Assembly (NCBI GenBank): GCA_964429995.1
Contig: CAYSDY010000002.1
Location: 162,402 to 226,401 of the forward strand
Reading direction: 5' to 3'
Source of the DNA: UBA583 sp964429995
Lineage (GTDB): Archaea > Nanobdellota > Nanobdellia > Woesearchaeales > UBA583
DNA length: 64,000 nt
Shown: piece after piece, positions 1-7,736 of the stretch
How positions within the stretch are numbered: position 1 is the first letter of the stretch
Layout of the letters: the number at the start of each line of letters is the position of its first letter
Translations under genes and position numbers: made by a program
The notes under the pieces: generated by a model
Told to the model about the DNA's origin: nothing
What the model saw: only the letters and a program-made list of their open reading frames with translations
Databases searched by the model: none

Positions 1-1
1 T

Positions 2-811
2 AACAACAATTTTCATGCTTTAAAAAATATTGAGCTATTTTTTAAATATTCACAGAATAAATTAAAATATGCGTTGTATAATGTTTTTTCTCCTTTTTAT
101 GAATTTGATATCAATAAATGTAAAATTTATTATACTTCAGGGCGTAATGAGTTAAGAGATAAAGGTTTTGATATATACATAAGAGCTTTGGGGCGTCTTA
201 ACGAATTGCTTAAAAAAAATAAATCAGACAAGAAGGTTATAAATTTGTTTCTTGTTAGCATGGGTAATTTTCCAGTATTGAAAAATCCTTATGCAGTTCC
301 ATTATCTACTCATGATGTTGGAATGTCAAATGAGTATATTGAATTAATGTTTAAATGTGGTCTTCTTAATGGACCTTATGATAATGTTAAGGTTTTGCTT
401 GTACCTAATATGCTTAATGGATTGGATGGATATTTTAACATGGATTATTATGATGTTGTTTCTGGAACAGATTTAGGAATTTTTCCATCTTTTTATGAAC
501 CTTGGGGGTATACACCACTTGAGAGCATAAATTATGCTGTACCGTGCGTGACTACAAACCTTTCCGGTTTTGGTCAGTATATATACGATAATTTTTCGTC
601 TAATGAGTCTGTTCAAATTCTTAACAGAAAAAATGTTGATGATGAATTTGTGATTGATGAGTTGGTTGATATAATGTTTTTTAATTTGAACAAGGATTCA
701 AAAAAAAATATTGAATTTAAAGAGAATGCAAGAAAATTTTCAAAAAATTTTACATGGGACAAATTTTATGAGAATTATCTTAATGCTTATGATTATGTTC
801 TTAAAAAGTAA
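2..811 (+). CDS. Glycogen synthase, GT3 type (C-terminal part, 5' end outside window)
   Basis: The frame is open from base 2, so the gene starts before the window; the in-frame TTG at 74 is probably internal. The protein matches the C-terminal half of the animal/fungal-type glycogen synthase (GT3), a GT-B retaining glucosyltransferase that extends alpha-1,4-glucan from a nucleotide sugar. Visible motifs are TSGRNELRDKGFD near the start of the second Rossmann domain, the E-X7-E motif in YEPWGYTPLE, and TTNLSGFG. The N-terminal glucan/UDP-glucose half cannot be seen. Together with the aldolase and PGK genes in the window, it suggests stored glycogen and a partial glycolytic or gluconeogenic route. 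The family assignment is firm; the donor sugar is inferred. Confidence 0.85.
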   Translation, partial: NNNFHALKNIELFFKYSQNKLKYALYNVFSPFYEFDINKCKIYYTSGRNELRDKGFDIYIRALGRLNELLKKNKSDKKVINLFLVSMGNFPVLKNPYAVPLSTHDVGMSNEYIELMFKCGLLNGPYDNVKVLLVPNMLNGLDGYFNMDYYDVVSGTDLGIFPSFYEPWGYTPLESINYAVPCVTTNLSGFGQYIYDNFSSNESVQILNRKNVDDEFVIDELVDIMFFNLNKDSKKNIEFKENARKFSKNFTWDKFYENYLNAYDYVLKK

Positions 812-865
812 ATTTTTTTTAAAATCAAAAATTTTATTAATATGACTGTTCATTAATTGTTAATA

Positions 866-1411
866 GTGGTAAAAATTACATTGTTTGGCTTAGCAGGAAC
901 CGGAACTTCTACAATAGGAAAGATGATTGCATCTACTTGTGGTTATGATTTTTTTTCAGGCGGATTGATGTTTAGGGATATGGCAAAGCAAAAGAATATG
1001 GATTTGTATGAATTTAGTGAGCTTTGTGCTAAAGATAAAAAGTATGACATAGAACTTGATAAAAAAATTAAACAGTATGGAATTGATAATGATAATTTTG
1101 TTTTTGAGAGTAGAATATGTTGGTATTTTATTCCTGATTCTATAAAAATAAAACTTTCATGTGATGATAACATAAGATTTGAACGAATATCAAAAAGAGA
1201 TCAAAAGGATTTAGGATATGTAATAACTAAGACAAAAGAGCGTGAGTTATCTGAAAGAGATAGATATATGAGATATTATGGGCTTGAAGATTATGATTCA
1301 AATTTACATTTTGATATTGTTGTTGATACAAGTTATAAAACAGAAGATGAAATATTAAGAATACTTGTAAGATTTATTGAATCTTATCAAAAAAAGAGAT
1401 CAAGGATTTAA
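866..1411 (+). CDS. cmk: Cytidylate kinase-like P-loop kinase
   Basis: A small P-loop nucleotide kinase of the archaeal cytidylate kinase type, which phosphorylates CMP/dCMP with ATP. The Walker A loop GLAGTGTST lies within the first 20 residues, followed by the short helical lid typical of these about 180-residue enzymes (KRDQKD and RELSERDRY regions). I chose the GTG at 866, which gives MVKITLFG close to the family N-terminus; a TTG at 857 adds three residues and cannot be excluded. It lies 54 bases after the glycogen synthase gene and converges with a minus-strand gene, sharing 4 bases. An AAA or adenylate-kinase-like substrate is possible, since NMP specificity cannot be read reliably here. 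Confidence 0.7.
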   Translation: MVKITLFGLAGTGTSTIGKMIASTCGYDFFSGGLMFRDMAKQKNMDLYEFSELCAKDKKYDIELDKKIKQYGIDNDNFVFESRICWYFIPDSIKIKLSCDDNIRFERISKRDQKDLGYVITKTKERELSERDRYMRYYGLEDYDSNLHFDIVVDTSYKTEDEILRILVRFIESYQKKRSRI

Positions 1412-2010
1412 AAAAAGATGAAGTTTGATATCAAATGAAGATCAATAAGGCTTAATATAGTTCCAAACATTACAAGCATCATTATTATTGGAATCATCAT
1501 CACTATCAGTATTTGAGGAAGAGAGTATTGATATACAGCAGAAATTGATACGAACATTGTTACAAGAAAGTACATTAAGAATGCTATTACAAAAAAAGAT
1601 GCAAGTCTTAAACTAAATGTTGATATAAGACCAATCATGTACATTATAATGGCATAAACTATTCCTGTATGAAATCCAACAGAAATCAATGGTTTTACTT
1701 TTTTGTGTTTATTCAATAACTCTGCAACAATTCCAAAAAATCCATAAAGAGCATATATTTTTATGTTGAATACAAAAGGGTATATCATCAAAAATCCAAA
1801 AAAAACTTGTGGATTTATTTCTCTGCTACCAAAAGAAATATTATCTGTAAATAGTGTTATTAGAAAAACTACCAAAACTATTATGTAGTTAAGGAACAAT
1901 GTGCTTAAAAAAATTTCTTCAAGGCTTTTTTCACGTGAAACCTTTTTCATGGTTTCTTTATCAAATGCCATTATTTTTAATCCGTTTATGACTGAATCTG
2001 TAAGATACAT
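1408..2010 (-). CDS. Yip1-like multi-pass membrane protein
   Basis: A 200-residue membrane protein with about five hydrophobic segments: roughly residues 35-57, 68-92, 105-125, 130-155 and 165-195. A short polar N-terminus contains TDSVINGLKIMAFDKETMKKV. The arrangement (a polar amphipathic N-terminus, then a five-helix bundle) resembles Yip1-domain/DUF1282 proteins, which are common in DPANN archaea and have no known biochemical role. Another protein of this kind lies at 57989-58585. It stands alone on the minus strand, convergent with the kinase gene, with a 66-base gap to the next upstream minus-strand gene. The family call rests on pattern only. Confidence 0.5.
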   Translation of the reverse strand: MYLTDSVINGLKIMAFDKETMKKVSREKSLEEIFLSTLFLNYIIVLVVFLITLFTDNISFGSREINPQVFFGFLMIYPFVFNIKIYALYGFFGIVAELLNKHKKVKPLISVGFHTGIVYAIIMYMIGLISTFSLRLASFFVIAFLMYFLVTMFVSISAVYQYSLPQILIVMMIPIIMMLVMFGTILSLIDLHLISNFIFF

Positions 2011-2076
2011 AAAACGTATAGGGTATTTTTTTATATAAATTTTATTTGCTATTTATAAATTGTAAAAATGTAAAAC

Positions 2077-3372
2077 TTAAAATTTAATGTTCAATATAAA
2101 GCTTCCTTTGATCTTTGTTGTTTGTTTTTTAATATCGTCTATTTTGTTTTTTATGATTTTTAATGTTTTTTGATATTCATTATTTATTTCATCTTTTTTT
2201 GACTTTATAATTTCAATAGAATTATTCTTTATTAAATTTAGCCTGTTGTCTATTTTTTTTAACTTGTCTTCTAATTCAAGTATATTTTTTTGGTTTTTTG
2301 GGTTTAGATTTGTCTTGGTTATTTTTATTTCAATATTTGAGATTTCTTTTATAATTTGATTTAATTCATATTTTTTTTCTTTTAAAGCTTCATTTATTTT
2401 GTTTTTTTGAATTTTAGAATCTTCTTGCTGTGTTTTTGATGTTTTTTCTAGTTCCTCTAATTTGTCTTTGTATTCAAAGATGTCTTTTTCTTTTTTTGTT
2501 ATTTTTTTGTCAATGTTTGCAATTTTTGATTCTAACCTTAGTATGTTATATTTTATATTGCAGAATCTTGTCCAGTATATTAGTCCTAAAGTTATTATGA
2601 ATAATGGCCAGGAAAAAATAATCTTTTTTTTACCCATTCTGCTTTTTATTTTTAATTCTTTTATGTATTCATGCAATTCTTTTTTTCTAAATTCATATTC
2701 TTTTTTTTCTTTTTCTAATTTATCTATTATGTCACGTAATTCTTCATTCTCAGGGTTTAAGAAACTTGTTTGATTTAAAGATTTTTCAAGATTTTCAATA
2801 GTAATGGTTAAATTATTCTTTTTTTTGTTTAGTTCTTCTATTGATTTTAGAAAAGGTTTTGATATTAGCAGGTTTTCATTTTTAAGTTGTTTTAGTTCTT
2901 CAGAAACTATGTTTTTTTCATCGTTAAGTTTTGATATTTCACTTTTTTCTATTGCTTGTGCGCTTTGTTCATATGAGTTTAGCATATTTATCAGTTTTTG
3001 TATTGAATCGTTAGAACTTATGGTTTTTAATATGTTTTCCAGTATATCCATTTGGCTTGTTATTTCTGTAAATTCATAGTCATTGCTTTTAGGTTTTTGA
3101 AAATCATTTTTGTTTTTACTAAAATTTTCTTCAATTATTCTTTTAACTGTTTCAATATTTTCTATAGTTTTAAATGTTTTAACAATTTTAGGTTTTGTTG
3201 AATTGTTTAGTGTTGATATTATTTTTTCATTTGACTCTGTTATGTTTGCATAAGATGGTTTGATATTTTCTATTTGCAATAAAAGATCATTGTCTATGAT
3301 TATAAGGGATATTTCATCATTCTGCCCTGAAAATATCAAGTTATCTTTTATGAAGAATTTTTTTTCATTCAT
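2077..3372 (-). CDS. Coiled-coil protein with one central membrane segment
   Basis: I do not recognise a family. The 431-residue protein is rich in Lys, Glu, Asn and Ile, with long heptad-like helices at about residues 135-250 and 275-420. A single strongly hydrophobic stretch near residues 252-270 (FSWPLFIITLGLIYW) breaks the coil. The N-terminal about 130 residues are less regular and partly beta-like (IFSGQNDEISLIIIDNDLLL). One helix between two coiled coils would place the long coils on opposite sides of the membrane, or form a hairpin on one side. It is followed downstream by the Yip1-like gene on the same strand. A structural or scaffolding role is possible, but nothing in the sequence shows it. 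Confidence 0.55.
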   Translation of the reverse strand: MNEKKFFIKDNLIFSGQNDEISLIIIDNDLLLQIENIKPSYANITESNEKIISTLNNSTKPKIVKTFKTIENIETVKRIIEENFSKNKNDFQKPKSNDYEFTEITSQMDILENILKTISSNDSIQKLINMLNSYEQSAQAIEKSEISKLNDEKNIVSEELKQLKNENLLISKPFLKSIEELNKKKNNLTITIENLEKSLNQTSFLNPENEELRDIIDKLEKEKKEYEFRKKELHEYIKELKIKSRMGKKKIIFSWPLFIITLGLIYWTRFCNIKYNILRLESKIANIDKKITKKEKDIFEYKDKLEELEKTSKTQQEDSKIQKNKINEALKEKKYELNQIIKEISNIEIKITKTNLNPKNQKNILELEDKLKKIDNRLNLIKNNSIEIIKSKKDEINNEYQKTLKIIKNKIDDIKKQTTKIKGSFILNIKF

Positions 3373-3436
3373 TTTTTATGTTTATTACTATGTATAAATA
3401 GATAATCTTTTTAAATTTTTCTTGTTTTTCATTTGT

Positions 3437-4648
3437 ATGGGAAGTCTTGAGATTTTCAAGATGATTTTAGAATTTGGTGGATTACCTTTGCTGTTTTTAC
3501 TATTGTTAGTTGAAGGAAATCCTATTACAGGATCATTTATACCTGGTCAGACACTTCTTATTTTTACAGGATTTATGGTTAGTACGTTTAGGTTTACAAG
3601 TGTTTATTGGCTTATATTCATATCTTTTCTTGCAGGTTTTTTAGGTGATTTGATAGGTTATTTTTTAGGTGTCAAACTGGGACATAATGGTCTTAAAAAA
3701 TTTGGTGTTGATTCTAATGGAAGCATGTACAAATCTTCGTGTTCGTTCTTTAAAAAATATGGTTCATTATCAATAGTACTTGGAAGAGAGTTTAATATTA
3801 CTCGTGCGTTTGTTCCATTTTTTGCAGGTTGTTTTAAAATGTCAAAATATAAATTTGCATTCGTTGCTTTTGTTTCAAATGTCATATGGAGTGTTCTATC
3901 AGTCTTGCTTGGCTATTATTTTGGTTATATAATAGTTAACAATTTTGATATGCTTTTCTTTTTTATGTTGTTTTTATCATTGTACATTTTTCTTCTTGTT
4001 TTTACATACAAATCATTTATAGCTTTTTCAAATGCAAACAAGGAACTTATTCATAAATTTTCGTTGCATAATATGATATTTGCATGGATACTTGTTTTAT
4101 GTTTTATATTGTTGTTATTTATTAAGAGATGGAACATGCATATTCTTTTTAACGATTATTTTGCATTTTTTCTTTTTCCTGAACTTTTTTATCTTGGGTT
4201 TTTACTTTCAAGAACAATGTTGTTTTTGTTTATATCGTTTTTCTTTTTTGTTTTTATTGTTACAAGAAAGTATAGGTTAGCATTAGTTTTTTTTTGGAGT
4301 CTTGTATTTAGTCTTTTCTATGCTCTTATTTTAAATTTTTTGCTGATAAAATTTTTTGGACTCATAATGTATTATTCTGTTCTTGTGTTTTGTATTTTGA
4401 TATTTTATATATGGATTTTTATGAAATCTTATAATATTACTTTAAAAAAATATTACTTTATCAATACAGTGTTTGTTTTATTGCTTTTGTTTTTTATTTT
4501 TATCAAATTCTCTATCACTTCTAACATGTATGTTTTATTGTTATCTTTCATATTTTCTGCTATATTTTGTGAATTTCTTTTGATACTTTCAAATTATCAG
4601 GTTTTAGATAAAGTTTTATCATCAACTAGATGGTCTGATGAATTATGA
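3437..4648 (+). CDS. DedA/VTT-domain membrane protein with C-terminal hydrophobic extension
   Basis: The first about 190 residues form a DedA (SNARE-associated/VTT) domain. It has a re-entrant helix with the family motif ENPITGSFIPGQ-like segment (EGNPITGSFIPGQ), GDLIGYFLGVKLG, and the later F-X3-R-X9-G region (GREFNITRAFVPFFAG). DedA-family members are implicated in lipid scrambling or membrane homeostasis. Beyond residue 200 there are five or six extra transmembrane segments not found in simple DedA proteins; PAP2-like phosphatase motifs are not evident there. I start at ATG 3437 because the TTG at 3422 only adds residues upstream. The gene is transcribed away from the coiled-coil gene, and a TATA-like TATAAATAG lies in the shared spacer. 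Confidence 0.75.
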   Translation: MGSLEIFKMILEFGGLPLLFLLLLVEGNPITGSFIPGQTLLIFTGFMVSTFRFTSVYWLIFISFLAGFLGDLIGYFLGVKLGHNGLKKFGVDSNGSMYKSSCSFFKKYGSLSIVLGREFNITRAFVPFFAGCFKMSKYKFAFVAFVSNVIWSVLSVLLGYYFGYIIVNNFDMLFFFMLFLSLYIFLLVFTYKSFIAFSNANKELIHKFSLHNMIFAWILVLCFILLLFIKRWNMHILFNDYFAFFLFPELFYLGFLLSRTMLFLFISFFFFVFIVTRKYRLALVFFWSLVFSLFYALILNFLLIKFFGLIMYYSVLVFCILIFYIWIFMKSYNITLKKYYFINTVFVLLLLFFIFIKFSITSNMYVLLLSFIFSAIFCEFLLILSNYQVLDKVLSSTRWSDEL

Positions 4649-4709
4649 TTTATTACTTTAAAAAAGTGGCAAATAAATATATACTGTGTTTAGTGTATAA
4701 TATTTTATA

Positions 4710-5759
4710 ATGGGCTTAAGTTTTATTGAGTTTTTGTTTGGTGGAGGGAAAAAGGTTAAAAACAATGTTTCTGTGATGAATCAGGCTATGGGAAACAATG
4801 GCATGCCTGTTCCTAATCCATCAGTAAATCAGAATGCAGGTTCTCCTGTTAGTTCAGAAGTTTTGCAATTTCAGGATCAAAGAACTGCAGTACAGTCACA
4901 GATGCCTGCTAATATGCAACAGATGCCTGCAGGGCAAGGAAGTTTTTATCCTAATAATTCGCAATTCCAAAGTGGAATTGATCTTTCAAAAATACATGAT
5001 GACATTAAAGAAGTAAGTGATAATGTGATAAATCTTACTACTGAGATAAAAGATATGCAAAATAGCATATCAGGAATTGATAATAGGGTTAAAGAACTTG
5101 AAAATTCTAATAAGACTGTTGATGGAAAACTTAAGGATATGGATTCAAGTATGAATAAATTTCTTTCTTTGTATGAAATAGTCAATAGCCAATACAATCC
5201 TTTTGTTGATTCAGAATCGATTATTAAACCAGCTAAGGAAATAGTTATTTCAAACGATGGTTCAAGTGTTGTTGTAAATGATTCGCATTCAAAAGGTAAT
5301 AAGGATGCTGAAAAGGTTTTAGATTTGAAATCTTCTGATGTAAGATTTGGCTCTGATGGTAAAAGGATTGATTCATTGTTAGAACTTGATACTTTAAACA
5401 TTGAAGAAGCAGCACATGATGCTGTTCCTTTAACAAAATTGAAAAGCAATACTAATTCGTTGGTTGTAATACTTAGCTGGCTTGAGTATCTTGTTAAAAG
5501 ATCTGGGCTTGAAGAAACAAAAAATATATTAAGATATTATACGGAAACATTGAAATGGATAACTCCTGAAGTTTATTTTGACCTTGACAAGTTTTTAAGA
5601 GGTATGGATGATATATCTGAGTCTAGTAAAAGAGAAAAACTTGGTGTTAAAGACCATATAGTATCTCTTTATTTCATAAGTAAGCTTAATGAAAAGAAAC
5701 TTGATGACAGATTGACTGTTGCAGTGTTAAAAATTATAAAAGATTCTCAAAATGAATAA
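4710..5759 (+). CDS. arlCE: Archaellum accessory protein ArlC/D/E
   Basis: A cytoplasmic component of the archaellum motor region. The N-terminus is short and hydrophobic (GLSFIEFLFGGG), followed by a Gln/Pro/Met-rich linker (about 25-85) and a coiled coil (about 90-150, SDNVINLTTEIKDMQ onward). The C-terminal ArlD/E domain (about 245-345) contains VVILSWLEYLVKRSGL and a following helix with EVYFDLDKFLRG, matching the family pattern of a conserved WLEFLV helix. In Euryarchaeota these proteins form a ring below the ArlHIJ motor and link it to chemotaxis. It is the first gene of an operon with arlG and arlF and overlaps arlG by 8 bases. The linker and acidic middle are unusually long. Confidence 0.85.
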   Translation: MGLSFIEFLFGGGKKVKNNVSVMNQAMGNNGMPVPNPSVNQNAGSPVSSEVLQFQDQRTAVQSQMPANMQQMPAGQGSFYPNNSQFQSGIDLSKIHDDIKEVSDNVINLTTEIKDMQNSISGIDNRVKELENSNKTVDGKLKDMDSSMNKFLSLYEIVNSQYNPFVDSESIIKPAKEIVISNDGSSVVVNDSHSKGNKDAEKVLDLKSSDVRFGSDGKRIDSLLELDTLNIEEAAHDAVPLTKLKSNTNSLVVILSWLEYLVKRSGLEETKNILRYYTETLKWITPEVYFDLDKFLRGMDDISESSKREKLGVKDHIVSLYFISKLNEKKLDDRLTVAVLKIIKDSQNE

Positions 5760-6222
5760 TATCTTTTTTTCTAAGAAGGGATCAGGAGAAGCTGTAAGTA
5801 CTCTTATAATGTTTATAGCTGTTGTTAGTATCACTACTGGTTTAGTTATTGCTTTTTTCAATTATACTCAGAATACTCAACATTCTTTTGATATGCAAAA
5901 CAAACTTACTAATAATAAACTGAAAACATCAATTACTGTAACTAATGTACACTATGATGAACTATCTTTATCATTAAGGGTTTATGTAAAAAATATAGGT
6001 CAGACTAATCTTGATACATCTAAATTTGATGTGTTTTTTAATAATGAATTTATTGGTAATTTTTCGGCTTTAAATCCTGTAAACTTGTCTGAAGATTTAA
6101 GATTGCTTATTCCTTATCAGACGGTTACTCTTGTATTTAATCAGACTCCTGATTTAGGTACAAATCAGATTAAGGTTTTGACAGAGTATGGAGTAGGAGA
6201 TCAAGTATCGTTTAATCATTAA
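5752..6222 (+). CDS. arlG: Archaellum stator protein ArlG
   Basis: A 156-residue protein with a class III (prepilin-like) N-terminus: positively charged KKG, then SGEAVSTLIMFIAVVSIT and a long hydrophobic helix to about residue 40. A compact beta-sandwich follows (about 50-156; KTSITVTNVHYDELSLSLRVYVKNIG is typical of ArlG/ArlF and archaellin folds). ArlG forms a filament capped by ArlF that anchors the archaellum in the S-layer. The gene lies between arlCE (8-base overlap) and arlF (one base between stop and ATG), the classical arl gene order. An archaellin-like minor pilin is the main alternative. Confidence 0.8.
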   Translation: MNNIFFSKKGSGEAVSTLIMFIAVVSITTGLVIAFFNYTQNTQHSFDMQNKLTNNKLKTSITVTNVHYDELSLSLRVYVKNIGQTNLDTSKFDVFFNNEFIGNFSALNPVNLSEDLRLLIPYQTVTLVFNQTPDLGTNQIKVLTEYGVGDQVSFNH

Positions 6223-6223
6223 A

Positions 6224-7618
6224 ATGAGTGGGTTATCTTCTTTTATTGGGTTTACTTTTGCTTTTTTTGTCATAGTCATGGTTTTTTTTAGTGTTTTTTA
6301 TACTTATGAAAATCAATTAAAGCTTGAATATTCAACACTTAAGCGAATGGAGGAGAATAAGATGAATATAGATGATTTTTCGATTGGAATTGATTCATAT
6401 TCTTATTCATCTGGCAGGTTAAAATTCGTATTTTCAAATAAGGGAATGAAAAATCTTAAATTTGCTGATGATAAATCAGTTTATTGTTTTGAAATGTTTG
6501 ATAATGATAAAATAAAATCTTTATCTGATTTATCTTTTGTGCCATTTAATTATTCATTAGCAGGAAATTATAACATGATTACTCCAAAAGAGTTGATGAG
6601 TGTATCTGTTTTTTATCCTGATTTTGAACATACAAACAAAACATTAAAATTTATTTCATGTTATGGTAATAAATTTAGTTATATGATTGATTCATCAAAA
6701 CACAATTGGTTATTGCCAGAATTTTTGCAAAGGAGCACTTTTGTTGTTGAAAATTCTAAAAGTTCATATTCTTTTAACGAAACTTATTATTACAATATAA
6801 CAGAAGAAGATTTTGATTTTACTAAAAACATAACAGATCTGGTTTTGGTTTATCCGCTTTTAGATAGTCTTGTTCTTGATTTAACACTTGATGAATACAG
6901 ACAGGATCTAATTGATTATACAGGAAAATCAAACGTATATCTTGGAAATGGTATAAATAATGAGATTTCTGATCCTGTCTCTGAATCAGGGGTTCTATTT
7001 GGTGGACTTTTGTTTGATGGGATAAATGATAAAGTTACAGTTATGTCTGAAAATCTTAAAATTAAGAAAGATTTTTCGTTTTCATTATGGATAAAACCTA
7101 AAAGTGATACATTAAGTTCTTGTATATTTAGTGATGATACTGGTAAAAATATGTTATCTTTACAAAAACAAAATGCTAGTGATTATAATCTAAAAATGGA
7201 TATGGAATTTTTTTCTTCTTCCTATTCTTTTGAAATATCTAAATTTTTAAAATATGATAAATGGAGCATGATAACTGTTGTAAGAAATGATGACAAACTA
7301 AAGTTTTACATAGATGGAAAATATTTAGAGGAACTTTCTATATCAAATGATGAGATAAATACAACACAACTTGTAAAAAATATTGCAGGACTTAATAATT
7401 CAGAGTTTTATAAAGGAATTATGGATGAAATTAAACTTTACAATGTTGCACTTAATGAGGATGAAATAAAAATGCTGTTTTCAAATCAAGAGGTTTTTAG
7501 AGAAATGCCTTATAAAATTGAAGGATATTCTTATGAAAATAAAACAGCATTAATAAGTTTTAATGTTTTGTTTTTAGATCCTTATGGATCAGTGTCTTAT
7601 AGTATGTATTATGGATAA
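6224..7618 (+). CDS. arlF: ArlF-like protein fused to a LamG/concanavalin-like domain
   Basis: The N-terminus has a single hydrophobic helix (about 5-28) without a strong class III site, followed by an ArlF-type beta domain with KNIDDFSIGIDSYSYSS-like strands (about 45-200). From about residue 215 to 422 there is a LamG/concanavalin-A-like jelly roll: an acid-rich first strand (VLDLTLDEY), DGINDKVTV, FSFSLWIKPKSD, and the closing strand GIMDEIKLYNVALNEDEI. A short C-terminal beta piece ends in SMYYG. ArlF normally binds S-layer protein and is about 130-150 residues, so 464 residues is exceptional. The position (arlCE-arlG-here, joined by TAAAATG) supports ArlF identity; the LamG domain suggests glycan or protein binding. 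Confidence 0.7.
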   Translation: MSGLSSFIGFTFAFFVIVMVFFSVFYTYENQLKLEYSTLKRMEENKMNIDDFSIGIDSYSYSSGRLKFVFSNKGMKNLKFADDKSVYCFEMFDNDKIKSLSDLSFVPFNYSLAGNYNMITPKELMSVSVFYPDFEHTNKTLKFISCYGNKFSYMIDSSKHNWLLPEFLQRSTFVVENSKSSYSFNETYYYNITEEDFDFTKNITDLVLVYPLLDSLVLDLTLDEYRQDLIDYTGKSNVYLGNGINNEISDPVSESGVLFGGLLFDGINDKVTVMSENLKIKKDFSFSLWIKPKSDTLSSCIFSDDTGKNMLSLQKQNASDYNLKMDMEFFSSSYSFEISKFLKYDKWSMITVVRNDDKLKFYIDGKYLEELSISNDEINTTQLVKNIAGLNNSEFYKGIMDEIKLYNVALNEDEIKMLFSNQEVFREMPYKIEGYSYENKTALISFNVLFLDPYGSVSYSMYYG

Positions 7619-7736
7619 ACATAGTATATATTTAATATTTAAAGTCATTATATTTTGATTTATTACTGTTTAAAAAATATTTTCTTCCTGTTAAGTATTT
7701 ACAATTTATTTTAATTGTTATAAAATAATAATTAGT

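Noticed and set aside
2462..3079. Plus-strand open frames within the coiled-coil gene
   Set aside because: They are Ser/Phe/Leu-rich antisense shadows of the Lys/Glu-rich coding strand and have no family features.
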